Shown: positions 16,469 through 24,715 of the stretch, piece by piece
How the letters are laid out: every line of letters begins with the position of its first letter
How positions within the stretch are numbered: position 1 is the first letter of the stretch
NCBI RefSeq assembly: GCF_001586275.1
Contig: NZ_CP014545.1
Span: 124,001 to 188,000 of the forward strand
Length of the DNA: 64,000 nucleotides
DNA from: Sphingorhabdus sp. M41
GTDB taxonomy: Bacteria; Pseudomonadota; Alphaproteobacteria; Sphingomonadales; Sphingomonadaceae
Direction of reading: 5' to 3'
Translations under genes and position numbers: made by a program
Notes under the pieces: generated by a model
Databases searched by the model: none
Told to the model about the DNA's origin: nothing
The model's input: the letters and a program-made list of their open reading frames with translations, nothing else

Positions 16469-18256
16469 TTATTGCGTGCCTTCAGCATACCATGTGCGGA
16501 ACTTGTCATATTTCGGCATTTCTTCCGAATTGGCCTTCGGATCGATCGGTACGTGGATCACCGCAGGCCCGCCGCGGGCGTAGGCGCGGGCAATGGCAGG
16601 GCCAATTTCCTCGGCCGTTTCGACATATTCGCCGTGCGCGCCCAGTCCTTCGGCGATCTTGTCGAAGCGAACCTTGTCGCTCCAGTGGGTACCGGTTTCC
16701 GCCGTGCCCTGGCCGAAGGTGCGCTTGTAAACGCCGACTTCGAGACCCCATTGGAAATCGACCGCGACCACACAGACCAGCGGCAGGTTACGGCGCACCG
16801 CAACTTCCAGCTCGGCAATATGGAACAGGAAGGACGAATCGGAAGTCACCAGCATTCCCGGACGCGTCTTGCCGGTTTCCGCTATGTCGGCCAGCATCGC
16901 GCCGGTCGCATATGGCAGGCCGGTGCCGATATGGCCGTAATTCTGGTTCCAGATCACGTCATTCGGCTTGCACTGATTGTAGGTCCAGCCGAACACCACG
17001 GAGGCGCCGCCGTCGCGGATCATGATGCCGTCCGCCGGAAAGGCCTTGGTGGCCTCGACGATGAAGCGCGCAGTGTGCACCTGCGTATTGCCGGTGCCAT
17101 CGCTCTTGGTCAGGGCTTCCTGACCCAGTTCGTCGAGCTCGGCCTGACCATCTCTCATGAATTTCTCGAGACCGGCCGCCGGTGGCAGCCCGTCACCGAG
17201 CGCGCGGCTCAGTTGCGGCACCACGGCGCGCAGATCGCCGACCAGCGGAACGTCGATCGGCCGATTGACGCCGATTGCGGTCGGGTCCTGCTGGACATAG
17301 ATCCATTTGCGTTCGGCCTCGCCCTCGTGCCAGTGTCGCCAGCGCCCGAAATGCACCGGCTCGCCGAGCTCGGTGCCCAGCGCGACCACGACATCACAGG
17401 CTTCGACCGCCTCGATCGATGCGTCGGAAAATACATATTGGAAGGTACGGTCTTCGAGCCCCTTGATATAGCTCGTACCACCGGAAGTCTGGATCACCGG
17501 GCAATTCATCTTCAGCGCCAGTTCCCTGACCGCGTCGCCCGATTTGGTCGTATGCACCGCATGGCCAACCAGCAGGATCGGGTTTTTCGCAGCCTTGATC
17601 AGCTCGGCAGCCTCGGCGAGACGGTCGCCGTCGGCGCCCTGATTGGTCAACCGGTAGCGATGCGGCGGCAAGACTTCGGGAACATCGAGCTCTTCGAGAA
17701 TGACATTGCTGGGATATTCGACATAGGTCGGACCCGGCGTGCCCGACATGGCGATGCGGATGGCTTCGCGGATCACTTCGTCGGTCTGGTCGGCATATTC
17801 GATGGCGCCGGAATATTTGACCGAATCCTCGATCATCGGTTCCTGCTGGACAAACTGGATCCGGCCGCGCCGAACGCGCCGTTCGGTCACCCGCGCGCGT
17901 TGGCCGCCGAGGAAGATCACCGGAGAATTCTCGACTTTGCAGCACTGGATGGCGGGCATCATGTTGGCGAGGCCGGGGCCCAGCGTACCGAAGCACAAGG
18001 CGGGTTTGCCGGTAATCCGGCTGGCCGCTTCGGCCATGAATCCGGCGGCCGCTTCATGGTGCGGCGACACCACGGTCCAGCCGCGCGATTCGGCTTCCAG
18101 ACAGAGATGCACGAAATTGGGATCGGGAATGCCGAACAGCGTCTTGATGCCTTCCGCTTCGAACAGGTCGAGTATCCGTTTGTAGACGGGTGTGCCGCCC
18201 TCCTTGACCGTCAGTTCCGAAGTTGCGGTTACCGGTTTGGGATCGTCATAGCTCAT
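16469..18256 (-). CDS. Thiamine-diphosphate-dependent enzyme, acetolactate-synthase superfamily
   Basis: ThDP enzyme of 595 residues with the usual three domains: Pyr (about 20-190, with catalytic-type Glu68 in HHEAAAG), central (about 210-350) and PP (about 390-560). The PP-domain Mg-ThDP signature is unusual: GDG reads SDS (Asp473 kept), and the NN pair reads Val499-Asp500. Family members make or break C-C bonds next to a carbonyl (decarboxylases, 2-hydroxyacyl-CoA lyases, acetolactate synthase, cyclohexane-1,2-dione hydrolase). The ATG at 18256 has AAGGAAAA upstream and overlaps the Rieske stop as ATGA, so a longer frame to 18517 is rejected. Partner aldehyde dehydrogenase lies downstream. 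Exact reaction unknown. Confidence 0.88.
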   Translation of the reverse strand: MSYDDPKPVTATSELTVKEGGTPVYKRILDLFEAEGIKTLFGIPDPNFVHLCLEAESRGWTVVSPHHEAAAGFMAEAASRITGKPALCFGTLGPGLANMMPAIQCCKVENSPVIFLGGQRARVTERRVRRGRIQFVQQEPMIEDSVKYSGAIEYADQTDEVIREAIRIAMSGTPGPTYVEYPSNVILEELDVPEVLPPHRYRLTNQGADGDRLAEAAELIKAAKNPILLVGHAVHTTKSGDAVRELALKMNCPVIQTSGGTSYIKGLEDRTFQYVFSDASIEAVEACDVVVALGTELGEPVHFGRWRHWHEGEAERKWIYVQQDPTAIGVNRPIDVPLVGDLRAVVPQLSRALGDGLPPAAGLEKFMRDGQAELDELGQEALTKSDGTGNTQVHTARFIVEATKAFPADGIMIRDGGASVVFGWTYNQCKPNDVIWNQNYGHIGTGLPYATGAMLADIAETGKTRPGMLVTSDSSFLFHIAELEVAVRRNLPLVCVVAVDFQWGLEVGVYKRTFGQGTAETGTHWSDKVRFDKIAEGLGAHGEYVETAEEIGPAIARAYARGGPAVIHVPIDPKANSEEMPKYDKFRTWYAEGTQ

Positions 18257-19662
18257 GTTATTTTCCTTACTTCGCCACGCCCCATGAAATTCGCCAGATT
18301 GCGATGCAGGTTGATGACTTTTTGTTCTTGATGTGGATTGGGCAGCGGGCCGCGAAACCCGCTCGATTTCATGCCCTTCTGGACAAATTCCATATTGGCA
18401 AAATCCTGTGCCAGTACGGAGCCCCAGTTTTCTGCGATCGGGTCGGCATAGACCCATTCGGTTTCGGGCTCTTCCCCTTCGGGATAGCGTTCCAGCGCAT
18501 AGCTTTCGAACACGCATTTATTGGGATCATCGCCATAAGGACGCACCCGATAGCAGAGCGCGAAAGTCACGCCGTGCAATATGTTCTGGTTTGGCCACAG
18601 GCCCCAGGCGAGGCCGGCCTCCGCCATGATTTCCGGCGGTATTTCCGGCCAGATCACGCCGCGCGCCGCATCGTCCTGCTTGGCCGAAGCCATCCAGTGG
18701 GCGATGACATCCGCTGGCGGTGTGCCCTTTGGCAGTTCGTCGACCAGCCGGCTCGCCGCCTTGACCAGAGTCTCGGTAGAGGCGGAAAAATTGACGGTCT
18801 CGTAATTTTCCTTGATCAGTTCATAGGTCGAAACGCGCGGGTCCAGCCCCTTGCCGGCGCGGGTCGTGCCCGAACTTTCGGCCATTTTCAGATCTTCGTC
18901 ACGCGTGTCATAGCTGCTGACCGAATGCAGGCCATATTGTTTTGAAAGCGCATAATAATTGCCATAGGCGAGCAGCTGGGTATGGGTGCCGGCGACATGA
19001 TAGGGCTCCAGAAAGGCCTCGATCGCTGTCTTCCAGTTGCAGTCGTAAATCGCCCATTGGCGCCACTTGTAGTGCATCTTGGAAAGCTCGAAATGATCGA
19101 GAATTTCTCCGGCGCGTCCCATCCACTCCTTCAGCGGGATACAGTCGGGATCCATGTTGATGTAGATATAGCCGCCCCAGCAATCGACCTTGACCTCGCT
19201 CAGGCAGGTCATTTCCGGCGTGAGCTTGTTGTCCCAGTCCTGCGGATCGAGAATGAAGATATTTTTGCCGTCGGTGTCATATGTCCAGCCGTGGAAGCCG
19301 CAAATGAAATTCTTGCGGTTGTTCCCGCGCACATCATGGACCTTGCCGGGCAGCATGTCGGGTACGCTCACCAGCTGGCGGCCACGATGCGGGCAGACAT
19401 TGTGAAAGGCCTTCAGCGATCCGTTATCCTTGCGCAGGATGATGATCGATTCTTCGGCAACATCATAGGTCATCCAGTCACCGGGATCGGGCAGATCGCT
19501 TTCCCGCTCGACCATTTGCCAGATTTTCGGCCACAGTTTTGACTTTTCTTCTTCCAGATAGTCCCGCGACAGGAAAGCCTCGGTCGGATAGGTCACCAGT
19601 TCTTCACGGTCCATCACGTCCGGGCCGATGTTCGGCGGTTTGATATTGCTAGGTTTATCCAT
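18253..19662 (-). CDS. Rieske non-heme iron oxygenase, alpha subunit
   Basis: Terminal oxygenase of 469 residues. Rieske ligands are Cys90-X-His92 and Cys121-X2-His124, with an unusually long 28-residue gap (PDMLPGKVHDVRGNN lies in it). Mononuclear-iron ligands fit His222 and His227 in EAFLEPYHVAGTH. It resembles the 1471-2874 oxygenase in motif layout but has this larger Rieske insertion, so the substrates probably differ. The stop overlaps the ThDP gene start by four bases (ATGA), and the Baeyer-Villiger gene ends 19 bases upstream, placing it firmly inside that operon. No reductase is encoded nearby. Confidence 0.9.
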   Translation of the reverse strand: MDKPSNIKPPNIGPDVMDREELVTYPTEAFLSRDYLEEEKSKLWPKIWQMVERESDLPDPGDWMTYDVAEESIIILRKDNGSLKAFHNVCPHRGRQLVSVPDMLPGKVHDVRGNNRKNFICGFHGWTYDTDGKNIFILDPQDWDNKLTPEMTCLSEVKVDCWGGYIYINMDPDCIPLKEWMGRAGEILDHFELSKMHYKWRQWAIYDCNWKTAIEAFLEPYHVAGTHTQLLAYGNYYALSKQYGLHSVSSYDTRDEDLKMAESSGTTRAGKGLDPRVSTYELIKENYETVNFSASTETLVKAASRLVDELPKGTPPADVIAHWMASAKQDDAARGVIWPEIPPEIMAEAGLAWGLWPNQNILHGVTFALCYRVRPYGDDPNKCVFESYALERYPEGEEPETEWVYADPIAENWGSVLAQDFANMEFVQKGMKSSGFRGPLPNPHQEQKVINLHRNLANFMGRGEVRKIT

Positions 19663-19681
19663 TGACCATGTCCTTTCCGCT

Positions 19682-21526
19682 CTATTCCGCCGCTTGATCT
19701 TTGCTTATATCCAGACCTTCCAGATCACCCTTCTCGCGCCATGATTTCAATGTCTGCATGAAGTCATTCCAGCCGGCACCCCATTGACGGAACAGGCCCC
19801 ATTCATGGCTGCTTGCACCCTCGTTGCTGAAATAGCTCGGCGGGCAGGCATTCAGAAATTCGCTATTATCCATCTGGGTGGCTTTGAAATGGTCGGTATA
19901 AGCGTCCATCGCTTCCTTGGTCGGCTCGACAGCCGTCGCGCCGCGCTTCAGCCCTTCGGCGATGATATGTGCGATATGTTCGCCCTGACGACCGAACTGT
20001 TCGGTGACCGAGGCGTTGAGCCCGCCCTGAATATAGCCGATATAGAACTGGTTCGGGAAGCCATGGGTCATGGTTCCGTGCAGGGTCTGCGGTCCGTTGC
20101 GCCAGTGATCATAGAGCGAGAGCCCGTCCCGGCCTTCGATTCTGTCGATGCCCCAGCGGCGTTCCAGCGCGCTGGTCACTTCGAAGCCGCTGGCAAATAT
20201 GATGCAATCCGCTTCATATTCCCTGCCATTGGCGATAAAGCCTTTTTCGGTCAGCTGCTGCAGCCCGCGGGTTTCCGATACGTCGATCAACTCGACATTG
20301 TCCTGATTGAAAGCCGGGTAAAAGACATCGCTGGAAAGCGGTCTCTTGCACATGAAATTGTAATAAGGCTTGAGCTTTTCGGCGAGTTCGGGACTTTCGA
20401 TCAAGTCGTCAACCCGGCGGCGCATCCGTTCCATCACGCGATGGTCCATGACATCGCGCCGGGCCAGCATGTCCTCCATGCTCAGTTCCGGCCAGCCCTC
20501 CGCTTCCAGTTCTGCCTTCAGATTGCGGCTGATCTCGGTCCAGAAATCGCACACCAGATCGGTGTCGCCGGGCCCATAGGCCTCCATCGCGCCGCGGTGG
20601 AAATTGTCCTTCCGCTCAGCTTGCCAACCGGGTTGGAGCGAAGCGAGCCATTCCTGATCCGTCGGCGGATTGGGCCGCGCATCGACAGTCGATGGCGTGC
20701 GCTGCATCACATAGAGATGTTCGCAATATTGGGCGAGATACGGGACGGCCTGAACCGCAGTAGCACCGGTCCCGACAAGCGCGACCTTCTTGTCTTTCAG
20801 CTTGTCGAGCACAGGGTTGCTGTAGCTGCCGCCGGTATAGTCATAATCCCAGCGCGCTGTATGGAACAGCTTGCCCTTGAATTTATCAATTCCCTCGATT
20901 GACGGCAATTTCGGCATGTTGAGTACGCCGTTTGCCATGACCACAAATCGCGCCTTGATATCATCACCGCGGTTGGTGCCGACGTGCCAGCGCTGAATCG
21001 CTTCATCCCAGGTCAGGGACGTGATCTGGGTGTGGAACAGGGCCCGGTCGGCAAAGCCGTATTTCTCCGCAATCTGCCGCGTATAGCCCTGAATTTCTTC
21101 GCCATCGGCGAATTTCTTGGACGGCATGAAGCCGGTTTCTTCGAGCAGCGGGAGATAACAATAGGATTCATTGTCGCACTGGATGCCGGGATAGCGGTTC
21201 CAGTACCACACGCCGCCAAAGTCGCCGGCCGTATCGATGTTACAAAAATCAGAGACGCCCTGTTGGGTCAGATAATAGGATGCCAGCACACCACCCCAGC
21301 CTGCGCCCAGCACAACGACATCCATTTCGCTTGTGATCGGATCACGCGGCTTTATTTCGGCTTCGGGGTCGACAGAAAAATCGGCCACAGGCCCGCCTTG
21401 CGGACGGACATATTGCTTCTGCCCATCCCGGAACAGACGCTTTTCCCGTTCGAACTTGTATCGCTCCCTCAGGGCCGGGATATCAAGCTCTTCGGCAGGC
21501 GGGACATTACTTGGTTTGCAGGACAT
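19682..21526 (-). CDS. Baeyer-Villiger-type flavin monooxygenase
   Basis: FAD/NADPH monooxygenase of 614 residues. It has a first Rossmann motif VVLGAGWGGVLASY (about 73-86), the Baeyer-Villiger fingerprint FKGKLFHTARWDY, and a second Rossmann motif VALVGTGATAVQ for NADPH. A roughly 70-residue N-terminal extension precedes the FAD domain, as in the longer cycloketone/steroid-type class rather than cyclohexanone monooxygenase. The enzyme would insert oxygen next to a ketone to give an ester or lactone. It is the first gene of a five-gene operon ending with a lactonase-like propeller, and it is divergent from an SDR at 21701 across a 174-base control region. Confidence 0.92.
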   Translation of the reverse strand: MSCKPSNVPPAEELDIPALRERYKFEREKRLFRDGQKQYVRPQGGPVADFSVDPEAEIKPRDPITSEMDVVVLGAGWGGVLASYYLTQQGVSDFCNIDTAGDFGGVWYWNRYPGIQCDNESYCYLPLLEETGFMPSKKFADGEEIQGYTRQIAEKYGFADRALFHTQITSLTWDEAIQRWHVGTNRGDDIKARFVVMANGVLNMPKLPSIEGIDKFKGKLFHTARWDYDYTGGSYSNPVLDKLKDKKVALVGTGATAVQAVPYLAQYCEHLYVMQRTPSTVDARPNPPTDQEWLASLQPGWQAERKDNFHRGAMEAYGPGDTDLVCDFWTEISRNLKAELEAEGWPELSMEDMLARRDVMDHRVMERMRRRVDDLIESPELAEKLKPYYNFMCKRPLSSDVFYPAFNQDNVELIDVSETRGLQQLTEKGFIANGREYEADCIIFASGFEVTSALERRWGIDRIEGRDGLSLYDHWRNGPQTLHGTMTHGFPNQFYIGYIQGGLNASVTEQFGRQGEHIAHIIAEGLKRGATAVEPTKEAMDAYTDHFKATQMDNSEFLNACPPSYFSNEGASSHEWGLFRQWGAGWNDFMQTLKSWREKGDLEGLDISKDQAAE

Positions 21527-21700
21527 TCACTTCCCCGAGACTCTGGTTACAGCTTTGTCATAAGCGACAGGTCGGTTGTTTCCACCCGGAATGACACTGT
21601 TCCCCCGCCTTATCGCCCCAGCGGTGCGAAAGGCGCTGCAAAGCATGCTATTCCTTTCTGGCTACGGATCAAATGACACGGGAGGCAGGGTTGCGAGGGC

Positions 21701-22561
21701 ATGGGTATGGATAATCTGGAGGGCAGAATTGCCGTTGTAACCGGGGCAAGTCGTGGGATGGGACGCGGAATCGCGCTCGCACTGGCCGAACAGGGTGCAA
21801 CGGTTTACGTTACCGGTCGCACGGTTACCGATGGCAAGCATTCGCTGCCCGGTACGATCGCCGCAACGGCGCGGGAATGCGACGAACGCGGCGGCCGGGG
21901 CATCGCGGTGCAGGTCGACCATTCGAACGATGAAGAAATTGCCGGGCTGTTTGCGCGAATTGCCGAGGAGCAGGGACGTCTGGATATCCTGGTCAATAAT
22001 GCCATTGCCATTCCCGACGAACTGACCCAGCCAGGAGGTTTCTGGGAAAAGCCCGTGTCCAACTGGTCGATGATCGATATCGGGCTTCGCGCAGCATATG
22101 TCGCATCCTGGCAAGCCGCGCAGATCATGGTCCCGCAACACTCCGGACTGATAGTCGCTATCTCCGGATATGTCGGGGTGACCTACACCTACAGCGCGTT
22201 GTTCGGGACGTGCAAAACCGCGCTCGACCGGATGGCAAGGGATATGGCGGTTGAACTCAAGCCGAGCGGTGTCGCCTCACTCTCCCTGTGGCAGGGTTTC
22301 ACTTATACCGAACGCGCCACGGAAAATCTCAAATCTGTTCCCGGAATGGCATCCCAGTTGAACAGCGCAGTGGGTAGCTCGGTTGAGTTTCCCGGCCGCG
22401 TGATTGCCAGTCTCGCCGGCGACGAACGGATCATGGAAAAAAGCGGCGGCACATTCATCGCGCCTGAACTGGCGGCTGAATATGGCATTACCGATATTGA
22501 CGGCCGGATCATCCCTTCGTTGCGTGAAGAGCGCGGCGCTCCGATATGGCAGCCGGTCTAA
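21701..22561 (+). CDS. SDR-family protein with Phe at the catalytic Tyr position
   Basis: Short-chain dehydrogenase of 286 residues. TGASRGMG (14-21), Asp-rich cofactor segments, an NNAI form of NNAG (99-102) and Ser155 are present. The segment that normally reads YxxxK is FGTCK (168-172), so the catalytic tyrosine is replaced by phenylalanine. Tyr162 and Tyr164 lie close by and might substitute, or the protein may have lost redox activity. A second in-frame ATG lies at 21707. It is divergent from the Baeyer-Villiger gene and overlaps the convergent NTF2-like gene at its stop codon. Confidence 0.87.
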   Translation: MGMDNLEGRIAVVTGASRGMGRGIALALAEQGATVYVTGRTVTDGKHSLPGTIAATARECDERGGRGIAVQVDHSNDEEIAGLFARIAEEQGRLDILVNNAIAIPDELTQPGGFWEKPVSNWSMIDIGLRAAYVASWQAAQIMVPQHSGLIVAISGYVGVTYTYSALFGTCKTALDRMARDMAVELKPSGVASLSLWQGFTYTERATENLKSVPGMASQLNSAVGSSVEFPGRVIASLAGDERIMEKSGGTFIAPELAAEYGITDIDGRIIPSLREERGAPIWQPV

Positions 22562-23088
22562 GGCTGGTTCCCTGCAAAAAACTCGTTGCTCCAGTCGTTC
22601 TTGGCACGCCCGGAAAAGCGGGAATCGCTGAACTGCTGACCCATCACGCCCTTCGACCAGTCGATCGAATCGCCCCAGTCCTGGTACCAGTCATACAGCA
22701 TCTTGCGTGATCCGATCCGCCACTGCTTGTCGCGCTTTTCGAATATGTCGAGATAACGCCCGCCGATCACGGTGTCGCGTTCGCCTTCCCCCATGTCCAG
22801 TCGGTGATAGGAAACGACCTGAGTCTCTACCTTCGCTCCATCATTTTCCAGCTCGATATGGCTTTGCGCGACAACATGCTGGGTGTTGGTGATCGCGTCG
22901 GCTCCTGGCACTACCCAGGCGAGATATTCGTCAAAACTGCCTTTGAACACACCATAATCCACGACCGCATCTGGCCAGAAAGCCGACTGGATGAGATCGG
23001 CGTTGCGCCGGTCTTCTCCCCGCGCCAGCCGGGCGATACAGCGGCGAATATATTCATGATCGAGAAGGTCTTCGAGCGCAATGTCCAT
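22558..23088 (-). CDS. NTF2/SnoaL-like protein (BaiE-like size)
   Basis: Protein of 176 residues of the SnoaL-like NTF2 superfamily: LDHEYIRRCIARLARGEDRR at the N-terminus, FWPDAVVDYGVFKG, then VIGGRYLDIFEKRDKQWRI. The length and layout match the family holding bile-acid 7-alpha-dehydratase and ketosteroid isomerase, but that relation is superfamily level only. The start at 23088 is set by a purine-rich AGGAAGAGGAAG just upstream; an ATG at 23115 lies upstream of that site. Its stop overlaps the stop region of the converging SDR gene, and a 243-base gap with the sulfotransferase promoter lies on its 5' side. Confidence 0.82.
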   Translation of the reverse strand: MDIALEDLLDHEYIRRCIARLARGEDRRNADLIQSAFWPDAVVDYGVFKGSFDEYLAWVVPGADAITNTQHVVAQSHIELENDGAKVETQVVSYHRLDMGEGERDTVIGGRYLDIFEKRDKQWRIGSRKMLYDWYQDWGDSIDWSKGVMGQQFSDSRFSGRAKNDWSNEFFAGNQP

Positions 23089-23331
23089 AGCTTCCTCTTC
23101 CTGTAGAATTTCCATCGGACACTAGGCTGCAAAAATACCGCTGCAATAGCTAGCGACTAACATCGCCACCGGGATGCGGCAAAAATGGAGCGGACCGTGA
23201 ATGCCGCTTCGCGGGAGCGATAAGCACGGTTGACGGATAGCCTGCTCCGGCAAGCGTGATATGACGCGGGCTTCAAGATAGACGGGTGGCGGCTGGTGTC
23301 GTTCTGACCCGATGTAGCGTGGGAGATAAAA

Positions 23332-24477
23332 GTGGGAACGATTACAACGCAGGAATTGCTGGACCGGGCAAGCGCCCAGACAGGGCTGGATGACTTTGGC
23401 GATCTTCCGTTTCGCGATGCGCTGGATCGCCTGATGGATTCGGCCAGCGGCGAAGCGAAGTTGAGCGAAGCGGGGGCAGAACGCTTTGCAGGATCGATAA
23501 TCGGTTATCTGGTCAATCGCCTGAAGATCGTGGATTATCTCAAAAAGCATCCCGACCTGCTCGAACAGCCGATTGAAAAGCCCATGTTTGTCTTTGGACT
23601 GCCCCGCACGGGCACCACGCTGACGATCAACATGCTGGCCTCCGACCCTGCTCGCCGCAACTATATGCGTTGGGAAGCACTGAGCTCGGTGCCGCCATCG
23701 AAATCGAGCGGATATAAGGATGACGAACGCTATCTCGCCGAGCAACAGCGGATCGATATGTCGCAAAAATATATGCCGCATCTTTCCGCCATTCATCATG
23801 AGGATGCCGACAGCCCTTCCGAAGACCAGTTCGCCATGGCCATGTCATTCTGCTCGCAGCTGTTCGATTCCATTCTGGATGTTCCGGGCTATCACAAATG
23901 GTTCCTGCATGAAGCGGACTATGAGCCGGCTTTCCGTTTCCAAAAAATGCAGCTGCAATTGATGCAGGCCGAAAATGGTGGCCGCTGGACGCTTAAAAAT
24001 CCCTGGCATCCGCTATATCTGGACGCTCTGACAAACGTCTATCCCGATGCCCAGCTGGTCATGACCCATCGCGATCCGTTGCAGGTTGTGGGATCGGCCT
24101 GCTCTCTGGTGAATACGGTTCGGCCGATTTACAGCGATGCCGTCGATGGCCGCCGGATTGCGGACGCGCTGATGGAAACATTCGATCTCATGATCGAACG
24201 CCAGCAGGCTTACCGCGCCAAGCATGGAGAAGATGCGATCTTCGATATCGACTATGCCGAGCAGGTGCGCGATCCGGTCGGCATGATGGCAAAAGTATAT
24301 GACCATTTCAACGAGCCGCTAACAGCAGAAGCGGAAGCAGCGATGCGCGCCTGTATCGCGGAAAACCCCAAGGGCAAGCACGGCAAGCACAAATATACGC
24401 TGGAAGAATTTGGCGTGAGTGAGGACGAGGTTCGCGAACGCTACAAGGATTATCGCGATCGTTTCGGCTTTGCCTGA
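23332..24477 (+). CDS. Sulfotransferase-family protein
   Basis: Protein of 381 residues with the P-loop-like PAPS-binding segment FGLPRTGTT (about residues 86-94) and the second motif VMTHRDPLQVVGS, both typical of the sulfotransferase fold. Such proteins transfer sulfuryl groups from PAPS to alcohols, but many bacterial members have no tested activity. A GTG start is chosen because GGGAGA lies about six bases upstream. It is alone on its strand between an NTF2-like gene (-) and a MaoC-like gene (-), and a large hairpin lies 160 bases beyond its stop. Confidence 0.85.
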   Translation: MGTITTQELLDRASAQTGLDDFGDLPFRDALDRLMDSASGEAKLSEAGAERFAGSIIGYLVNRLKIVDYLKKHPDLLEQPIEKPMFVFGLPRTGTTLTINMLASDPARRNYMRWEALSSVPPSKSSGYKDDERYLAEQQRIDMSQKYMPHLSAIHHEDADSPSEDQFAMAMSFCSQLFDSILDVPGYHKWFLHEADYEPAFRFQKMQLQLMQAENGGRWTLKNPWHPLYLDALTNVYPDAQLVMTHRDPLQVVGSACSLVNTVRPIYSDAVDGRRIADALMETFDLMIERQQAYRAKHGEDAIFDIDYAEQVRDPVGMMAKVYDHFNEPLTAEAEAAMRACIAENPKGKHGKHKYTLEEFGVSEDEVRERYKDYRDRFGFA

Positions 24478-24491
24478 ACCGGCCTGTTCAA

Positions 24492-24680
24492 TCAGGCTGC
24501 GACAACCGGCTCCTGCTGTTCGCGCTGCGCCTTGCTCGGGTTGAGCCGCAGAAAAACCAGCAGATAGTAGCGGTTCGGGGCGCCGAATATCTGTTCGGGA
24601 ACCCCCGGCGCGATCAGGTCTTCAGGCAGAACATGTAAATGGCCGCCGATCGAACCATTTGCCGGTTCGATCAGCGGCCA
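24492..24680 (-). pseudogene. Orphan reading frame, possible remnant or frameshifted small gene
   Basis: On the minus strand 63 codons are open between a TAA (24681-24683) and a TGA (24492-24494). The last 50 look strongly coding, with steady G/C at third positions and sequence such as VPEQIFGAPNRYYLLVFLR followed by a polar tail. There is no ATG, GTG or TTG in this frame. A different frame has a good ribosome site (GGAGAAGATA) and ATG at 24681 but stops after 19 codons at 24622. A one-base shift inside the inverted repeat at 24638-24682 would join the two. I do not recognise the protein. Confidence 0.35.
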
Positions 24681-24682
24681 TT
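24638..24682. repeat. 19-bp inverted repeat with 7-base loop
   Basis: The left arm at 24638-24656 pairs with 24664-24682 over 19 positions with one mismatch (C47/A73 in the last two digits), around the loop ATTTGCC. The core GATCGAACC...GGTTCGATC is perfect. It lies between converging genes (sulfotransferase and MaoC-like), so it may stop transcription from both sides, but neither side has a T-run as in a standard intrinsic terminator. It also covers the only well-placed start codon for the orphan frame at 24492-24680. Confidence 0.65.
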
Positions 24683-24715
24683 ATCTTCTCCGCTGGTGTA
24701 TCAGGCCGCTGGGCC

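Noticed and set aside
16454-18331. A 625-codon open frame on the + strand opposite the ThDP enzyme
   Set aside because: It is the antisense of a strongly conserved gene with cofactor motifs; the + frame has no recognisable domain and arises from GC-rich codon bias.
18257-18517. N-terminal extension of the ThDP enzyme
   Set aside because: It lies inside the Rieske gene, has no homologous domain, and the ATG at 18256 has a ribosome site and ATGA coupling.
19784-20902. A 372-codon open frame on the + strand opposite the Baeyer-Villiger gene
   Set aside because: The real gene has two Rossmann motifs and the fingerprint on the minus strand; the + frame has none.
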